From positions 149,123,056 to 149,187,055 of the forward strand of contig NC_073746.1 of the NCBI RefSeq assembly GCF_029784135.1: 64,000 nucleotides of DNA. The letters are read 5' to 3'. Every line of letters starts with the position of its first letter. Position 1 is the first letter of the stretch. This document shows positions 32,024 through 44,992 of the stretch, in pieces. The notes under the pieces are model-generated. The model did no database searches, was not told where the DNA came from, and saw only the letters and a list, made by a program, of their open reading frames with translations. Both the position numbers and the translations under genes were made by a program. This DNA is from Toxorhynchites rutilus septentrionalis. Taxonomy: Eukaryota > Arthropoda > Insecta > Diptera > Culicidae.

Positions 32024-33461
32024 CAGGTCGGACTCGATTATCCAGAGTATTGATTTTTTTTTCACTCCGGATAATCGAACCAAAAAAAGTTTTTTTTAAA
32101 CGTTTTTTTTCATGTTTTTTTTGTTTTTTGAATATAAAAGATGAATTTGATTTTTAATTTCTCCCCTTAAAGTCAGAAAGCACCTTTCTCACTTGAAAAA
32201 ATAAATTTATCCAGATTCTCTCAGGAGGTGATAGGCGATTATATTTGATGAAAAAAATCCTTTTACGCATATGTTCGAATTTCAACAATGACAGAGTTAT
32301 AGAACTTTTTTCTGTTTCGGACTCTGTTTCCTCAAACTGGCTTTACATTTAAAAGTACGCTACGGAAGACAACTCTGTTGCCTTCATTTGAAAGATGAGA
32401 AAATTTAGTATAGGATATAGTAGTGGAACATCTAAATTAGTGTACTTTAATAACATTTTGGAAGTGACAAACTTAAAAGTTAAATAATTTTTAATGTGTT
32501 ATTATTACTTTTATCCTAAAAATTGTACTAATTGGATTGTTCCTATCAATTAAATAGAAGCTCTTAAACCACTCTACAATTTGTTCTTTGACACCCAGAT
32601 TCTATCTATCTTAATTTGGCTGCAATATCGATATAAAGAATTCTGGTGAAAAATCAAGCAAAATCTCCAAAAATTAGTTTTTTACCCCACTGTACATGTA
32701 ATAGCCACTCAAATTTTACCTTAACGTTGAAAGGTTACATTTCTTCTTGAAATAAGTCATATTTGAAATATAAAAAAATGTATTTTTTTCCAAACTGTGT
32801 ATGATCGAGTCCAATATTGTATATAATCGAATCACATATAATCGAGTCTGTATATAATCGAGTCTGACCTGTATAAAATAAAAGAGATTGACTAGTAGAA
32901 CACAGTTATTTATTAAAAATGCAAATCCAAAATGGCCGCCACCATGACGCCAAATGTATATATGTTTTTTCAAAATGGCAATAGAATTAAAGGTATGTTC
33001 CAAATTTCAGATGAATCAGTGATCAGGATCGGGGTCAATTTTCAAGAAATATACTATTCAAGCCCTTTCATTTGATACCCATATTGATGGGGTTGTAAAA
33101 AAATATATATGGTGCCATCTTGTGGTGGTGGCCATCTTGGATTTGCATTTTTCATAAATAATTGTATTCTACTAGTCAAGCCCCTTCAGTTGATACCCAT
33201 ATTGATGGGGTTCTGAGAATATATGTAATCCGCCATCTTGTGGTGGCGGCCATTTTGGATTTCCAGTATTCATAAATAACTGTATCCTACTAGTCAAGCC
33301 CTTTCATTTGATACCCATATTGGCTATTCAATATGGAATTATTATACAAATTATTCAAAATTTCCGAAAATCAAAAATAAAATACTCCGGATAATCGAGT
33401 CTAAAATTCCGGATAATCGAATCCCGGATAATCGAGTCTCCGGATAATCGAGTTCGACCTG
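32024..33461 (-). mobile_element. Pogo-like foldback element A2 with GCCAT-unit repeats
   Basis: The termini CAGGTCGGACTCGATTATCC and the inverted CGGATAATCGAGTTCGACCTG are each bordered by TA (32022-32023, 33462-33463). Compared with A1 at 44995-48254 it is in reverse orientation: its left 70 bases match the right end of A1. The interior holds copies of the ~118-bp unit with GGCCGCCA / TGGCGGCCAT cores. It is interrupted near its left end by another family member ending at 32871. No transposase. Confidence 0.75.
32100..32871. mobile_element. Nested MITE, same family as 20.6-21.7 kb
   Basis: The right end reads TATAATCGAGTCTGACCTG next to TA (32872-32873). The body matches the tandem-duplicated unit at 20602 and the stretch 21462-21740. 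Its left boundary inside A2 is not resolved. Three successive copies of TATATAATCGAGTC at the right end suggest slippage or stacked ends. Confidence 0.6.
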
Positions 33462-34154
33462 TATCTAGATTTTTAGATTTTTAGACTTTTAAATTCCTGG
33501 ATTTCAAGATTTTTTAGTTTTGAGATTTTTAGATTTTTAGATAGGGGTACTGAGGGGAATCTGGTCACCCTAAGGAACCCTAAGGAACATGCCCATTTAC
33601 TGTGTCCACATACCACTAAAATTCCCGTTCGTCGAACAATATTATAGCTCAACTTATTGTAGTTCAAGATAACAAGCGGTTTTTATTATGAAAATTGAAA
33701 ATAGTATATTTTTAATTATTAGAAAAAAGGTTGAAAAATCGAACTTTTTTTTAGTGAGGAGGTGAAGTTGTCAAGGAGGGGGGGGGGGGGTTTGGTAAAG
33801 TACCAAGTTCGTGTATGCTTTGCTCCTCATTAATTCATTCACATTTCTGGTATTGTGATGGTTAGCTCTAGTCGAAAAATGTTGTGGTGAATTTTGCTAT
33901 TGTGTCAAGTATTATGTACAACCATGATTGTTTATGAATCACACAATCCTAAAATAGGAATGATTCTGTAGTGTATACGGGTATAGAGCGCATCTGTCGG
34001 ATGTAGGAAATGTAGATTTAGATTATTTTTACACATCTATTCTGCAATGTTTAGATTTTTTTAAGTTTTGCCAGACAATTATTAGTCATTGGAGAACGGA
34101 ATGAATATGTGCCTAATAAAATCGCAACAACGCTTTTTTGGGCACGAAACAACG
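33462..34154. other. Simple repeats and unassigned spacer
   Basis: The TTTAGATTT tract continues to ~33540. A run of 12-13 G lies at ~33779-33791. The remainder shows no gene. Confidence 0.45.
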
Positions 34155-34560
34155 TAGGGGAGCCGCGGGTAAGACGGATAGTGGGGGTATAATGGACAGG
34201 TGGTTGATTTGTATAGTTGCATTATGAATTTCACATTTCTGTTGATGGGAAACCCTTTAACATGCTATTCTATAATATTTATACCATCCTATGACAATGA
34301 ATGCTGATCAAAAGTGGAATAGAGAAACAAAAACCGAAATCGAACATGATTCCGCGTGTGGTTGTAACTTTTGCGGCTTCGATATTAAGCATTTTGAGTT
34401 GTTTAATTACAAAATTGAATTCGCTGAAGGTTATATTTCAGTTTGTGAGTTGACAGAGAAGCGATATTAGGTATGTACGGAAAAGTAAATTCATTCGTAA
34501 GTAGTAAATTTAAATTATCGAAATAATTGCACTGGGGGTGAAATGGACAGTCACATCCAT
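34155..34560. repeat. Copy of the dispersed repeat at 2470-2790
   Basis: Begins GGGGAGCCGCGGGTAAGACG and ends GGGGGTGAAATGGACAG. The direct, diverged match is described under 2024-3007. The ends look vaguely inverted (GTAAGACGGA versus TGAAATGGACAG), but no target duplication was found. Confidence 0.5.
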
Positions 34561-34712
34561 AATCACATCCAATACATGATGGAAAGTGAAGGGAAGAATT
34601 TTGAACTCTTTTTATATTGCTTTCTCTTTTTGTTCTATTTCAGTTACTAGACGCACAAACACTGAGAAAGAGTGAAATTATTCCTCTCGCGAGCGATAAA
34701 CCCTAGCGGGCC

Positions 34713-35026
34713 TCAGAAAGATATACTCTTCATACTTTTGACAGGTTTTAAATAATTGTAAGTATTAATAGGTAATTTACTTACCAAATTACTACCAATG
34801 CTAGTAAAATGACAATTGAAAAATTCGGCAACATCAAAGCTTGGATCTAAAATTTTTCCATCAATTCTCAATTGAATTTGTTCCCTAGGTTTAGAGCGAC
34901 CAAAGATTTCATTCAACTTTTTCCACACATTCGAATGACTAGAGCTATTGAGTATATTTTCATAATGCTCTTTTTTACATTGTGTCTTCAGAGTTTTGAC
35001 ATTTTTTGATACATAAAATAACATTT
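34713..35026 (-). pseudogene. Jockey/CR1-like LINE fragment (endonuclease-RT linker)
   Basis: The frame reads FYVSKNVKTLKTQCKKEHYE, SNVWKKLNEIFGRSKP, IQLRIDGKILDP and VAEFFNCHFTSIGSNL. The pattern W-x2-LNEI-GR, then DGK-I-D, then EFFN-FTSIG is the conserved region just before the RT domain in Jockey- and CR1-type LINEs. Nothing of the adjoining endonuclease or RT is seen. The 5' side is immediately bordered by the SINE at 35036. Confidence 0.75.
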
Positions 35027-35035
35027 CCCCTAGGT

Positions 35036-35160
35036 GGTCCTTAGTGGTAAGCGTTGCGCTTGCCAAGATGGGGGCTTCGGGTTCGATTCCCGTTTGGGTC
35101 AGAAATTCTATCGTTTTTCTGGCTTGCACTGGTAAAGAGGAAATGTCTAGGGTGTGGTGG
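35036..35160 (+). mobile_element. tRNA-derived SINE, partial
   Basis: The head contains GGTCCTTAGTGGTAAGCG (A box) and GCTTCGGGTTCGATTCCCG (B box), followed by GTTTGGGTCAGAAATTC. This is the layout of a tRNA-derived SINE rather than a tRNA gene: no foldable acceptor stem and body sequence continues. The 3' end and target duplication were not found; it may run to ~35350. Confidence 0.65.
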
Positions 35161-37907
35161 GATGAGCATTATTTGAACGTTAACATTCCTGGTTACCTGG
35201 TTACCAGGACCTCAGAATTCATTCACCTACCATGTTGAAGATATGACTACAATGGTAATGAACCATTACGAGTAATCATACGTAGTTTTAATGACGTGTT
35301 GAATTTATATGATTTTTGTGAATACTCTCAGCTCAGCTCAGTCACACAAGGCTGAGAAGATGACTTTAATAGAATTAGGTACTATACATTGTGGTCTTAA
35401 AGGAACGTCTGATGAAATCTGTAAATAACAGTAAAACATGAAGTTTCATGCAATTTTGAAACATTTGGCGTGTACTAATTACAAAGCTTGAGAATTGAAC
35501 TTTTTAATGTTATTATTCTCTTTTTTTGCTCTTCTAACATGTGTGCATTATTTTTCATCCAACCATCCTACATTTGTTAAAATTGAATATCAATCTATTG
35601 TAGTTCAAACATTTCAATAATGAGTAATGTGAATCATTTTCTAGTATTGATCAACTCGTTACACAACTTATTTTCCAGCGAAATGAATTCATTGACAGAG
35701 TTCGCAATTCCGAACAACATTTCCCTAATTGCTGAAGATGTAAACGAATGTTTTGTTATCGTTTATGGTTTCACTTCATTTATCTTTCCCCGCACTTCGA
35801 GGGGGTGGAAAATACAAATTTCCCATCGAATACCAAACTCACCCAAAAACTACCGCGACGTGACCCAGGCGAAATGTTAATGAAGACAGTAATAAATCAA
35901 ATCGCTGTGCCCATGCTAATTGATGAAGGCCAATCGGTCGTAGCTTAGTGAACATTTGGGAAACATATTATCAGAATGGTAGTACAATATTGTTTCGGAT
36001 GCTCGCTGCTTCAGCGCGAAATCGAAACGATATCTCATTATTTATGACCCCCCTCCCCACCGTTTTTGGACTTTTCTTTTATCAATATGCCAAACGCATG
36101 GTCTGAAAAATCAGCGCGTAACAACGAAGCTACAACGGCGGAAAAGGCACAAACTCGAGTCAAAATCACTCTCGTCCTTGTAGCAGAAGTAAAAATAAGA
36201 TGAGGCCGTACGGAGGGAAATAAAATATCAATTAATCTTCTTGGTAATGCCTTTCCAACTTTATGGCGTTCTTTATTTTGTTCACCGAACTTCTCTGTTA
36301 CGATTGCCACTGGCAATCATGTTAATGATTTCTTTATCTGCAGCAATGAGAACAAGTTTCTTTTTCTTCATCCTCTCGCGTATTATTAGTTACTGACGTA
36401 AAAAACTGTAATTGTCAAACAAAGCCGATAATCTTGGATCCATTTGCGCTAGTGCATCATAAAAATAGTAAGCTGGGTGCACTGCAATGATTGCTTCTTG
36501 TTGGTGTTGGACGAGACCATGCTACGAGATTTAGGGGTGAACATAAAAACACTAATTCGATATAAGTAGTCTTATTCGTCTGGAATTTAGTTTATCCTTT
36601 CTTCAATATTTCATCACTCAATGAAGTGAGCCTAAATTAACTGAACCAGAGCTTCCATTCTTACAAACAACAGCTATATTTTACTTTTTTGGTGAACTTA
36701 TGATTGCAAATTTATGTTCGCATATTTATACAGCAAGCTGCTAAACAAATGAAAACTATACCCAAAGAATCGATCTCGAGACACAAAAAATCCACTGGAG
36801 GAAAGTCTGCTTCTGTTCTAGATCTATGGATTCGTTTGGTAATCCACTGTGTTTGGAGATTGCCGGTAATATCTTCATGAAATTGAACAATTCTGTTCAG
36901 AGTCTCCAAAGAGGGGGAGAGATCGGTTAACAATGCGAACAATAGCAAAACGATGATGGTGGTGACGGTGATGGAAAAACGACCAGAAAAAGCTAGGAAA
37001 AGACAATCTAATATCTCTTTCCCCTCCCTCAGTCCCATGCTTCAAGGATTGAATCGACGCTTTCTCTGTGAAGCTATCACTTTGAAAGGAACCTTCCTGT
37101 CTCAGAATTGCTCTCGCAAATCCACCTTCCGATTATTTTTATGCTCGTCCACGAATCGCTCACCTTTTTCCGGCTCCGGATTCGGTCAAACCTGTAGGAA
37201 ATTGCTCGGAATTATAGTCTTTTTTACTCCGTTTTGATGCTTGCTTTTTTATTTGTCATTTTCCGCTTGAAGGGGCAGACGCTGCTAGGTGAAGCGCAAA
37301 AACAGTCCGTACCTAAGGTGTACGTATCACTGGGGCACGCAAGTCAGTCTTTTATCAGAGGTTTTTCATCTTATCTCCTACACTTTGCCCCAATCTTGAT
37401 GATCTTCCTTAAAGTTTCAGGTATCACTAATTGACGGTATGCGGAGTGAGATTTAATTCAGTAAAGTTCCTTGGGGTATGCACGTTAACAACGCACGGAA
37501 AACTCAAGTCTGAAATTTCAACGGCGTCAACATTGTTTTGTCTTCGCTTTAAAATTCCTAGCATTGTTTGACTAAAGAAGAAGCTGAACTCAGAAGTTGT
37601 AAAACCATTCTCCAAAGAGTTCTAGAACAATAGTTTTGATTCCAGCCGCATATTCATTTTATTATCTAGATTCAATTTCTATTAGGAATTTCATTTAAAA
37701 ATTAAAAATCCAACTAATGAAGCTCAAGGTTCTATGTGGACAACGTACAGAGAATATGTAAATAGTGATGTTAAAATAATCTATACATTTATGTATATGA
37801 TAATTTATTCTAAAATGTTTTAAAAACGGCCCCATTTATGGGCTGAAATAACAGATGAACTTAAAATGCGTGTATTTCAGCTTTAGAATGTAATGCAATT
37901 CATTTGA
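35161..37907. other. Single-copy-looking spacer
   Basis: No internal repeats or matches elsewhere in the window were noticed, and composition is moderately balanced from 35600 to 37450. Overlapping open frames (for example 36712-37038 minus, 108 codons; 36953-37237 plus, 94 codons) are mutually exclusive and carry no motif I can name. This may be host intergenic or intronic DNA. Confidence 0.35.
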
Positions 37908-38367
37908 TTGAAGTGTAAACAAACAATACTTTCTTTGAATCGAAAATGTCGAATCTTTGTACCGGAAAAACACCATTTGTCGGGAATTCAATGCATTATT
38001 TTTCATCAGAAGAAAAGTGCTGCTAATAATCATCGTTTGATGGTCGAAGACTACAAAAAATATGCTCCATCGGTAAGCATGTGTAAAATGGTTTATACGA
38101 ATCAAAAGCAATGATTTTGGTTTAGATAAAAAAGAACATGGGAAGCTATCGAAAGTTAATTTCGAGACACACAGATGGAAATACCCACCGTCTGAAAATA
38201 TCACTGGCGAACGGTACTAACTAGCAGTAATACGTTTGAACAGAGCTCTGAAGGAAACTGACGGAGATGGGAGAATAGACACGATCGGACAATTTTACAG
38301 CATGACAACGCTAGAACACATGTTCGTGGATCTGCCGAAATAGTTTTACCTACTTCATGAGTCGTAA
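37908..38367 (+). pseudogene. mariner transposase relic with internal deletion
   Basis: The N-terminus FVPEKHHL, then IFHQKKSAANNHRLMVEDYK and YAPSVSMCK is the first helix-turn-helix of mariner transposases. After DFGLDKKEHGKL the reading jumps to the C-terminal half: ERY then LAVIRLNRALKET, RTILQHDNARTHVRGSAEIV. HDNAR-H includes the second catalytic Asp. About half of the usual ~345 residues is missing between them and several stops are present, so it is inactive. No terminal repeats were found. Confidence 0.85.
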
Positions 38368-38989
38368 TAATAAAAACAAAAATTTTTATTGCATTTCATA
38401 TTAAGCTGAATTCAATTCATAAAACTTAAACCAAACATTTTAATTCCATGACACGCAAAAAAAAATTAAAATAAATGGTTTAAGATGTTGGGGCATATTG
38501 TCGACCAAGTTCTGGAGGTGCTGAGTCTTTTTATCTGTGTTTTTCCTCAGAAAATCTGTATCGAAATCTGTATCAACTCTTTGCGGTCGTTTGTCTGCTT
38601 TTAACCACCACAGCAACGAAGTATATTATTATTATAATTTCAGTTCACACTTTTTCTAAACAAATTTTAAGGACTATTAGTAATGTATAACGACACTCAG
38701 TATAAACAGAAGTTGTCATCCATGCTTGATAGAAGGATTAATGGAAAACTCCATGTATTGCGGCACTGTGTAGATGTAAAGAGCATGGTTCTGTATGTTC
38801 AAACAGAAAGATAGAAGGCGAAAGACTAATTATTTTTGTGGTACATGCGAAAGATATCACGCGAAGAAGAATCATAGCGAATATTTTTAAAACATAAACT
38901 TAAAAACATTGCTTAGTAAAAACTTATCAGAAGTTTACAAAAAATAAAGGAACCTTGCTCATCTTTCATAATCTTACAAAGTTAAACAT
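38368..38989. other. Spacer, nothing recognised
   Basis: A/T-rich, without recognised features. Confidence 0.35.
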
Positions 38990-39371
38990 CACTGCTTTAT
39001 CATGTTAAAAATTGCGACCAGTACTACAAACATGTAGAAATTTAATTTAGAGATTTATAAGTTCAATCTTGAAACATAATCTTAGCTTTAGTATCATTCA
39101 TTGGCATAGTTATTTTGAATTTGACGATGTTGATGGTATCCACCTAAAAATGAATGCCAAAATGACTCTCATTCAGACTTATTCGAATGATATATCATAA
39201 AAATATATTATTGAGATCAAGCCATAACTAATATTGGATCGTTATTTTGAAAAATCTGTAAATCTGTATGAAAACCAAATAAATCTGTAATCTGTACCTA
39301 CAGATTCTTGGTTTCAAAAAGTCTGAAAAATCTGTATAAATACAGATTATTCTGTAGATATGGTAACCCTG
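38990..39371 (-). mobile_element. hAT-type MITE fragment
   Basis: The right end is TATGGTAACCCTG; the minus strand therefore starts CAGGGTTACCATATCTACAG as in the 3008-3907 element. It stays collinear with it (landmarks AATGAGAGTCATTTTG, ACTATGCCAAT-AATGATACT, AAGATTATGTTTCAA). The other end is missing, and the GC-rich block of the first copy is absent. Confidence 0.8.
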
Positions 39372-39564
39372 GCTGAGGGTCGATTTCGTTCCACGGCTCC
39401 TAGAGAGCCATGAAATAAGTGTCTTTATTAGTGACACCGTCTTTCACCACTTTGTTGTCCAGAATGGCCCACAGATTCTCAATCAAAAGTTATGATTTTT
39501 TTAAAGTAATTTTTGGATAAATGGGGAAGAAGTTGATTTTTCGGACCACCCTAAAATGGAAATG
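39372..39564. repeat. Fragment related to dispersed repeat R
   Basis: The segment TTTTCGGACCACCCTAAAAT near 39538 is the inverse of the start of the 43270 repeat cluster. Nothing else is recognised. Confidence 0.4.
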
Positions 39565-40860
39565 GTTATCCTATTAAAAAGTAACAGGAGGGTTGGGTCC
39601 AAGACACGACCGCAAAGTTTACGTAGGATTCCGTTAGGCTATCTGTTGATTTTGGATATGTTTGAAGAATTACATCGTTAAACTCTTTGATAATGATTTG
39701 GTGGCCCTGAAAAAGGCCGTTTTGTTTGGTTGTTGGGAATTCTTTGTTCACTCCACCTGTGTTTACCGAGTGATGATGACAGAAGGATGGTAAACAGTCG
39801 TTGAATGGCGCGTATCAGATAAAAGATACCGAAGTGGAACGAGATATGATGAAAACCATCCTCTGTGATCCTAGACGAGATGCCTCCTGGGTTATGTATG
39901 GATGGAATAAAGAAAACAAAAACTCACCAATGAGATAATTACCGATACCGAACACAATTATCAATTTTTCTCATCAGTAAAAACATGTTACTTTATTATA
40001 TAGAAAACATATTTGAAATGGAAAAGGTAAATTTCTATTCTAATTTTAACTTTCCGACTGTTTATTCAACCCAATGCGGATTTTAATTGGACTAACAACA
40101 ACTAATACTAAATGTAGAGCATATGGGAAATCACTTTTTCTAATATTTCTTCGCTTTTCCGATTTTTCTCGCCGCATAAACTTTTCTTGGGTGAAAATGA
40201 GCACAACAAAACAGACAGCTTAAACCAAACGGCCCGTTCTCGAGCGGGAACACACCTTGGTTTTTTTTAATGAAAATTGAAATAAATCATTTCATATTTC
40301 AAGTCTTTTTAACACAACTGCAAATATATACAATTTTACAATTACAGTTGTGCTAAATTTTTCACAATACACGATCGGTCATGGATATGGAATATCACGA
40401 AGCAACCAAACATTAAGGTTCCAAATTTAAATTTTATTTCCTAGAATTAATCGTATCACTCACCTTACATACAATATAAAAATGCCCCCAACTTGCATAT
40501 ATTTGAAATGCCGATTTCCCCCAGGCAGCTTGGTTTTGATGTCTCTGTTAGGGAACACATTTCGGTAGGAACAAAAGTTCCCACTACTTTCATGTATTCG
40601 CAATGCCGATTCCCCCCAGGCAGCTGGGTTTTGATGTCTCTGTTAGGGACCCGCTGCATGTCTCGTCAATTCGACCAATCAGAAGTGGGTATTTCCGTTC
40701 CGATAGGGGTTTTTCAATTGTTCGATAGTTAGTTTCATGACACATATTATTTTCTTCAAAATAAAAATTGTTATGAAGTACCGAATTCGATTGACGCATA
40801 AATTTCATCAATCCATCATGAAATGACTGAGCAATAAGCGTTTGAAATTGGACAATTTTC
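39565..40860 (-). repeat. Inverted copy of the 28070-29800 repeat
   Basis: Reverse-complement of 28070-29800 with the ~570-bp insertion missing. The two tandem ~90-bp units (CCCCCAGGCAGCT-GGTTTTGATGTCTCTG) are better preserved here, at 40500-40660. The outer ends of the two copies are ~12.8 kb apart. They may be unrelated insertions or the arms of one large inverted structure. Confidence 0.65.
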
Positions 40861-40929
40861 ACGATGTGCTCGATTTTCGATTTTCAGTTTGTACCCCAAT
40901 ATGTTCCCGAAAGACGTAATCCTACGTCA

Positions 40930-41481
40930 AAAGGGAAAATTCGGAAAATAAAATTCCCATATGTTCTACAATCACATAGTGACAAGTGCTGTTAGTTCAT
41001 TTGATGTTTGCGCTAGCGAAATTGAACTTTGTTCGAAACTGGAAATGGATTTTAATGTGATGGAACGCACTCCTATATCTTCTTCTATGCATACCAATAA
41101 AAGAGTATCGCCGAATGTGTTGATAAGAACAAAACTCGAGGAAGGAATTGTCCGATTTAGGGCTGTCTTTATTCTATCATATTTTCTGTATAAAACATTT
41201 ATTCCATGTAACGGAGAAACATGTTATTTGCAAGTGGTTGAAAAATATTGAACGAGAATTGTGTCTGAAAATAATCTGATATTATAATGATGAGTTTTGT
41301 TAGAAATACTAGGATTTTTATAGTAAAAAGTAAATTCAACGGGGTCGATTTGAAGATCAATCAATGAACAGTTCTGCGATTGGACCCATGAACATGCTCA
41401 TAGTAAGAAAACGTGAATGTTTAAAGGTATTGATAACAAAAACCAAATGTTGGGCGAGACGAAGTTTGCCGGGTCAGCTAG
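40930..41481 (+). mobile_element. Helitron-family copy with intact 3' terminus
   Basis: It ends GAAGTTTGCCGGGTCAGCTAG (CTAG at 41478-41481) before a T, the same terminus as at 2020-2023. The body matches 1500-1977 closely, including TTGTCCGATTTAGGGCTGTC and ATGTTATTTGCA-GTGGTTGAAAA. The 5' TC end is degenerate. Non-coding. Confidence 0.75.
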
Positions 41482-43269
41482 TAATCATTATATTTTATAA
41501 CTTTTCTTCGTGTGATATCTTTCTAAACAGTCCCCAACATACCGTACTAGTTTTCGATTACATGTATCGATAAATTAATTAGTTTGGCGTCTTTTGGCGT
41601 CAACTTTCTATTTGAACATACAGAACAATCTTCACACCTATACAAATTTCCATTTCGTTCCTCAAGCATAGGTGACAACTTTTATGAATATTAAGTACCG
41701 TTATCTATTATTCATAGGAACATCATTTTGATTCGTAAAAAGGTTTACTAGATTCATTTGAAAAAAGTGTGAACTAATGCATTGTTGAACAAAGTATAAG
41801 TTTAGTATAGTTTTGGCTGTGGTGGCTGAGAGCAGACATACGACCGCAGAGAGGTTAATGTACATTAACACCACTATTGATAAATTGGTCCATATTGAAA
41901 TACTTATCAATCGGTTGCCTTTTTCTTTCATTTCAAATTTGAGCAGCCTTTTGTCAAATGAGATAAGATTTAATCATTCAAAGATTTAAAGTTATCTCTG
42001 CGATTCTCGTATCACAAAATAACAGCCGAACATATTTAATAACAGCGATGGGTAACGACACTAGTAATTCAACAATAAAATACACTACATTCAAAAACCA
42101 TACATTTGTGCTGCTGAATAACACAACAAATTGGTTTCAATTATTACGTACGTAATTTAGTGAAGGTCGAATGAAGCTTGTTCAGACATTTAAGCATAAA
42201 TACCTAGCTGCACCATTTGTGTGTTTCAGTTTTGAATTACGCGAAGCACTTGCGCCAGCCCCACTTAAGTCGAAGTCAAAATATCACCTTCCTACCGCCT
42301 TCCGAGAATAGAATTTCATGCTCCTGTCGATCTTGATTTAGCGCTGTGGCGAAAACTTCCGAAGCTTGACGTTTTCATGAGCCGACCAAAGCGAAAGTCT
42401 ACCAATTCATGGAAAGTACGAAATTTAAACCCAAGCGTTCCTCTGACGTACGCACACATTTTACTAAGCATGGGAAGGGGATATAAAATATTCAGGAGTC
42501 AGCCTTCGTTACCTAAATTATTGACGCAGTTTGTTATTCGATGCTTGTACCGTCAACGAGTAATTTCTTGTCGGATGAAATCTATTGGAGAAGTTGAAGA
42601 TAAAATATAAAACACTATGTTTCATACCTATAGAACCACTCAATTATTTTGAGTTTCCAGAGATATACAATAATTTTTTCAATCAGTTATTTTTTTATTA
42701 TTTGATAAAAACTAGCTTTATGAACTATATGGTTTTTGATCAGACGCGAAAAAATCAGAAATCCTCGATGCCGATGTTTCATAACTTTCGCAAAATAGAC
42801 ATCAATTTTGCATGATTTACAGCAAGTTTATAATGTTTAGGCCTTTTCTTTTGTTTTTAAAACGTTCAAATAAACTATTCATCGTGCTTCAACCAAGATG
42901 CATTATATTAAATTTTCCACACTGAGAAACCTGCTCGATTAACCCTTTATAAACTTGGCAAGGAATCGATTAACCGTTCAGAGAACGTAATCCTTACACG
43001 AGGAAGAACACATATTTACCATTTATAAAAAAAATAAACTAAATAAACTGGTGGCAATACAGTTTCCACTGCTCGTTAACCCCAAAAACACTGCATGTCG
43101 CTGCCATGTAAGCTCACTTTATTGGGCATTTGGTCATGCAAAAATAAAAGCAATGTTTCTAGTGCATCGAAAAAAATATTTGTTTGTATATACTGCCATT
43201 TCATGTCAAACCGATATAATGGTTCTCAAGTGAAAAGTGGAAGATTTATTCTTAATTACATAATATTAG
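41482..43269. other. Spacer, nothing recognised
   Basis: A/T-rich with scattered short open frames. A motif similar to AAACCGATATAATGGTTCTCA (43210) recurs at ~26555 and, inverted, at ~44530, so part of it is repeat-derived. No gene. Confidence 0.35.
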
Positions 43270-44430
43270 ACCCCCATTTCAATTTTAGGGTGGTCCAAAA
43301 ATCCATTGTTACGTCTTTTTCCCAAAAATAACTTTTTTTTTTAAATTCATAACTTTTGGACTACTGATCCGATTTGAATGATCGGTATATCAAATAAAAG
43401 CCAATTACATAGTCTTTTTCGAAAAAATATTACCCTTGCCAAAACATTGGACTTAGTTTTCGTTTTTATTGATGGCATTTGTTTTTTGTTGTTTTCACGG
43501 ATTTGAATTAAAGGGCGCTATATTTTTTTACATTTTTTGTTGAAAGCTGAGGATTTTTTACATTACGCATCCAAAAATCAGAGATGTGATTTTTTCCGTT
43601 TTTAACTTATGAATTTTCAAAGTTAACGATTAACGGTAGTTTCAAAGCATTACTTTCGAATAATTGGACCGATTCAGATGATCGGCATATCAAATTGAAA
43701 CCAATCGTTTTTGAAAAAAATATTACATTTGCGAAACATTTGTATTTTTGTTTTATAAATTATTGTGTTAGTTGTTCATAGTTTTCTCGGTTAAAGATAG
43801 AAAGCGCTATATATTTTTTTTGAAAGCTGAGGTTGTTTTTCACATAACATATCAAAAAATCAATATTGGTTTTTTTCATTTTTGAGTAATGATTTTTCAA
43901 ATTTAACTTGTTTTCAGTCTTCGTTCAATATTTCTATGCAACTAGACTAGATCTGTGCGACTAGAATTCGATTTTTTTCGCAAGTGTAGTATTTTGCATT
44001 GGCTAGCTCATTAGCTTCAATTTTCTATGTCGATTATCTGGATCGGTCCAGTAGTTCAAAAGTTATGAATTTTTGAAAAAGGTAGAAAATTATTTTTCGA
44101 ACCTTCGGTTGACTTTGAAAAAACATGACTTAAAATGAAAAAAAAATACATCTCTGATTTTTGGAAATGATATGTAAAAAATGCTTTAAAATAAATACAA
44201 AAAAAATATAGCGCCCTCTTGTCCAAAGCCATGAAAACAACAAAACACAAATACAATCAATAATTACAAAAAACAAATTTCAATTTTTTTGTAGGTGTAA
44301 TATTTTTCTGAAAAATACCAACTAATTGTCTTTAATTTAAAGAATCGATTATCTGAATCGGTTCAGTAGTTCAAAAGATATAAATTTTAGAAAAAAGTCA
44401 TTTTTGGAAAAAGGCGATTTCTCGGATCTA
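43270..44430. repeat. Cluster of repeat R copies in both orientations
   Basis: Blocks with CATAACTTTTGGACTACTG, GATCGGTATATCAAAT-AAAGCCAA, GGGCGCTATATTTTT and CCAAAAATCAGAGATG appear twice in direct orientation (43290-43640, 43640-43960) and then inverted (43970-44400), making a large imperfect foldback. Non-coding. Related single copies lie at 57721-58230 and 62185-62340. Confidence 0.65.
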
Positions 44431-44992
44431 AAATAGAAATGAGCAGCATAATGAAAAAAATTAAAAATATGGATCTAATATTTTGCGATAAAGAATAAAT
44501 ATACCGCTTTTCACGCAAATTCGAGAACCACTATTTCGGTTTGTTATGGAATAGCTGTATAGACTAGATTTTTCATCAAATACACCATTTATTTTATTGA
44601 GAAAACTGCATCATCTTTCACAGTAGATCTTAAATAATACGCTTACAGTGGAAAACTTGTCAACTTGTTGCAATTTCAACTAATTTAAACAAAATGTTCT
44701 GATGGCACCCCAAAATCGCGGTTTTACATAAAAATGACTCCCAAATTAATCTCGTACATTTTTAGCATCCCTAAAATATTGTATTGCCAGATACCTTTAG
44801 AAGTCTTTAATTGAGCAAAATATTGAAACAATATTCCAGTTGCAGCGAAAAAAATATAAAGGGTTAAGCTCCTCAACATTTTCATACTGCTTGTTTACGA
44901 TAACTTACCACAAGTTCTCGATTGGGATGTGATCTAGTTGATAAGCTCCTGAATATGGTAAGTATTTTTTGTTAAATTGTTATTATTACTAT
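44431..44992. other. Spacer, nothing recognised
   Basis: A/T-rich; it contains the inverted GAGAACCACTATTTCGGTTT motif noted under 41482-43269. No gene. Confidence 0.35.

Noticed and set aside
36712..37038. 108-codon minus-strand frame with a hydrophobic stretch as a membrane protein
   Set aside because: A mutually exclusive plus-strand frame covers the same bases, and there are no splice or poly(A) signals in order.
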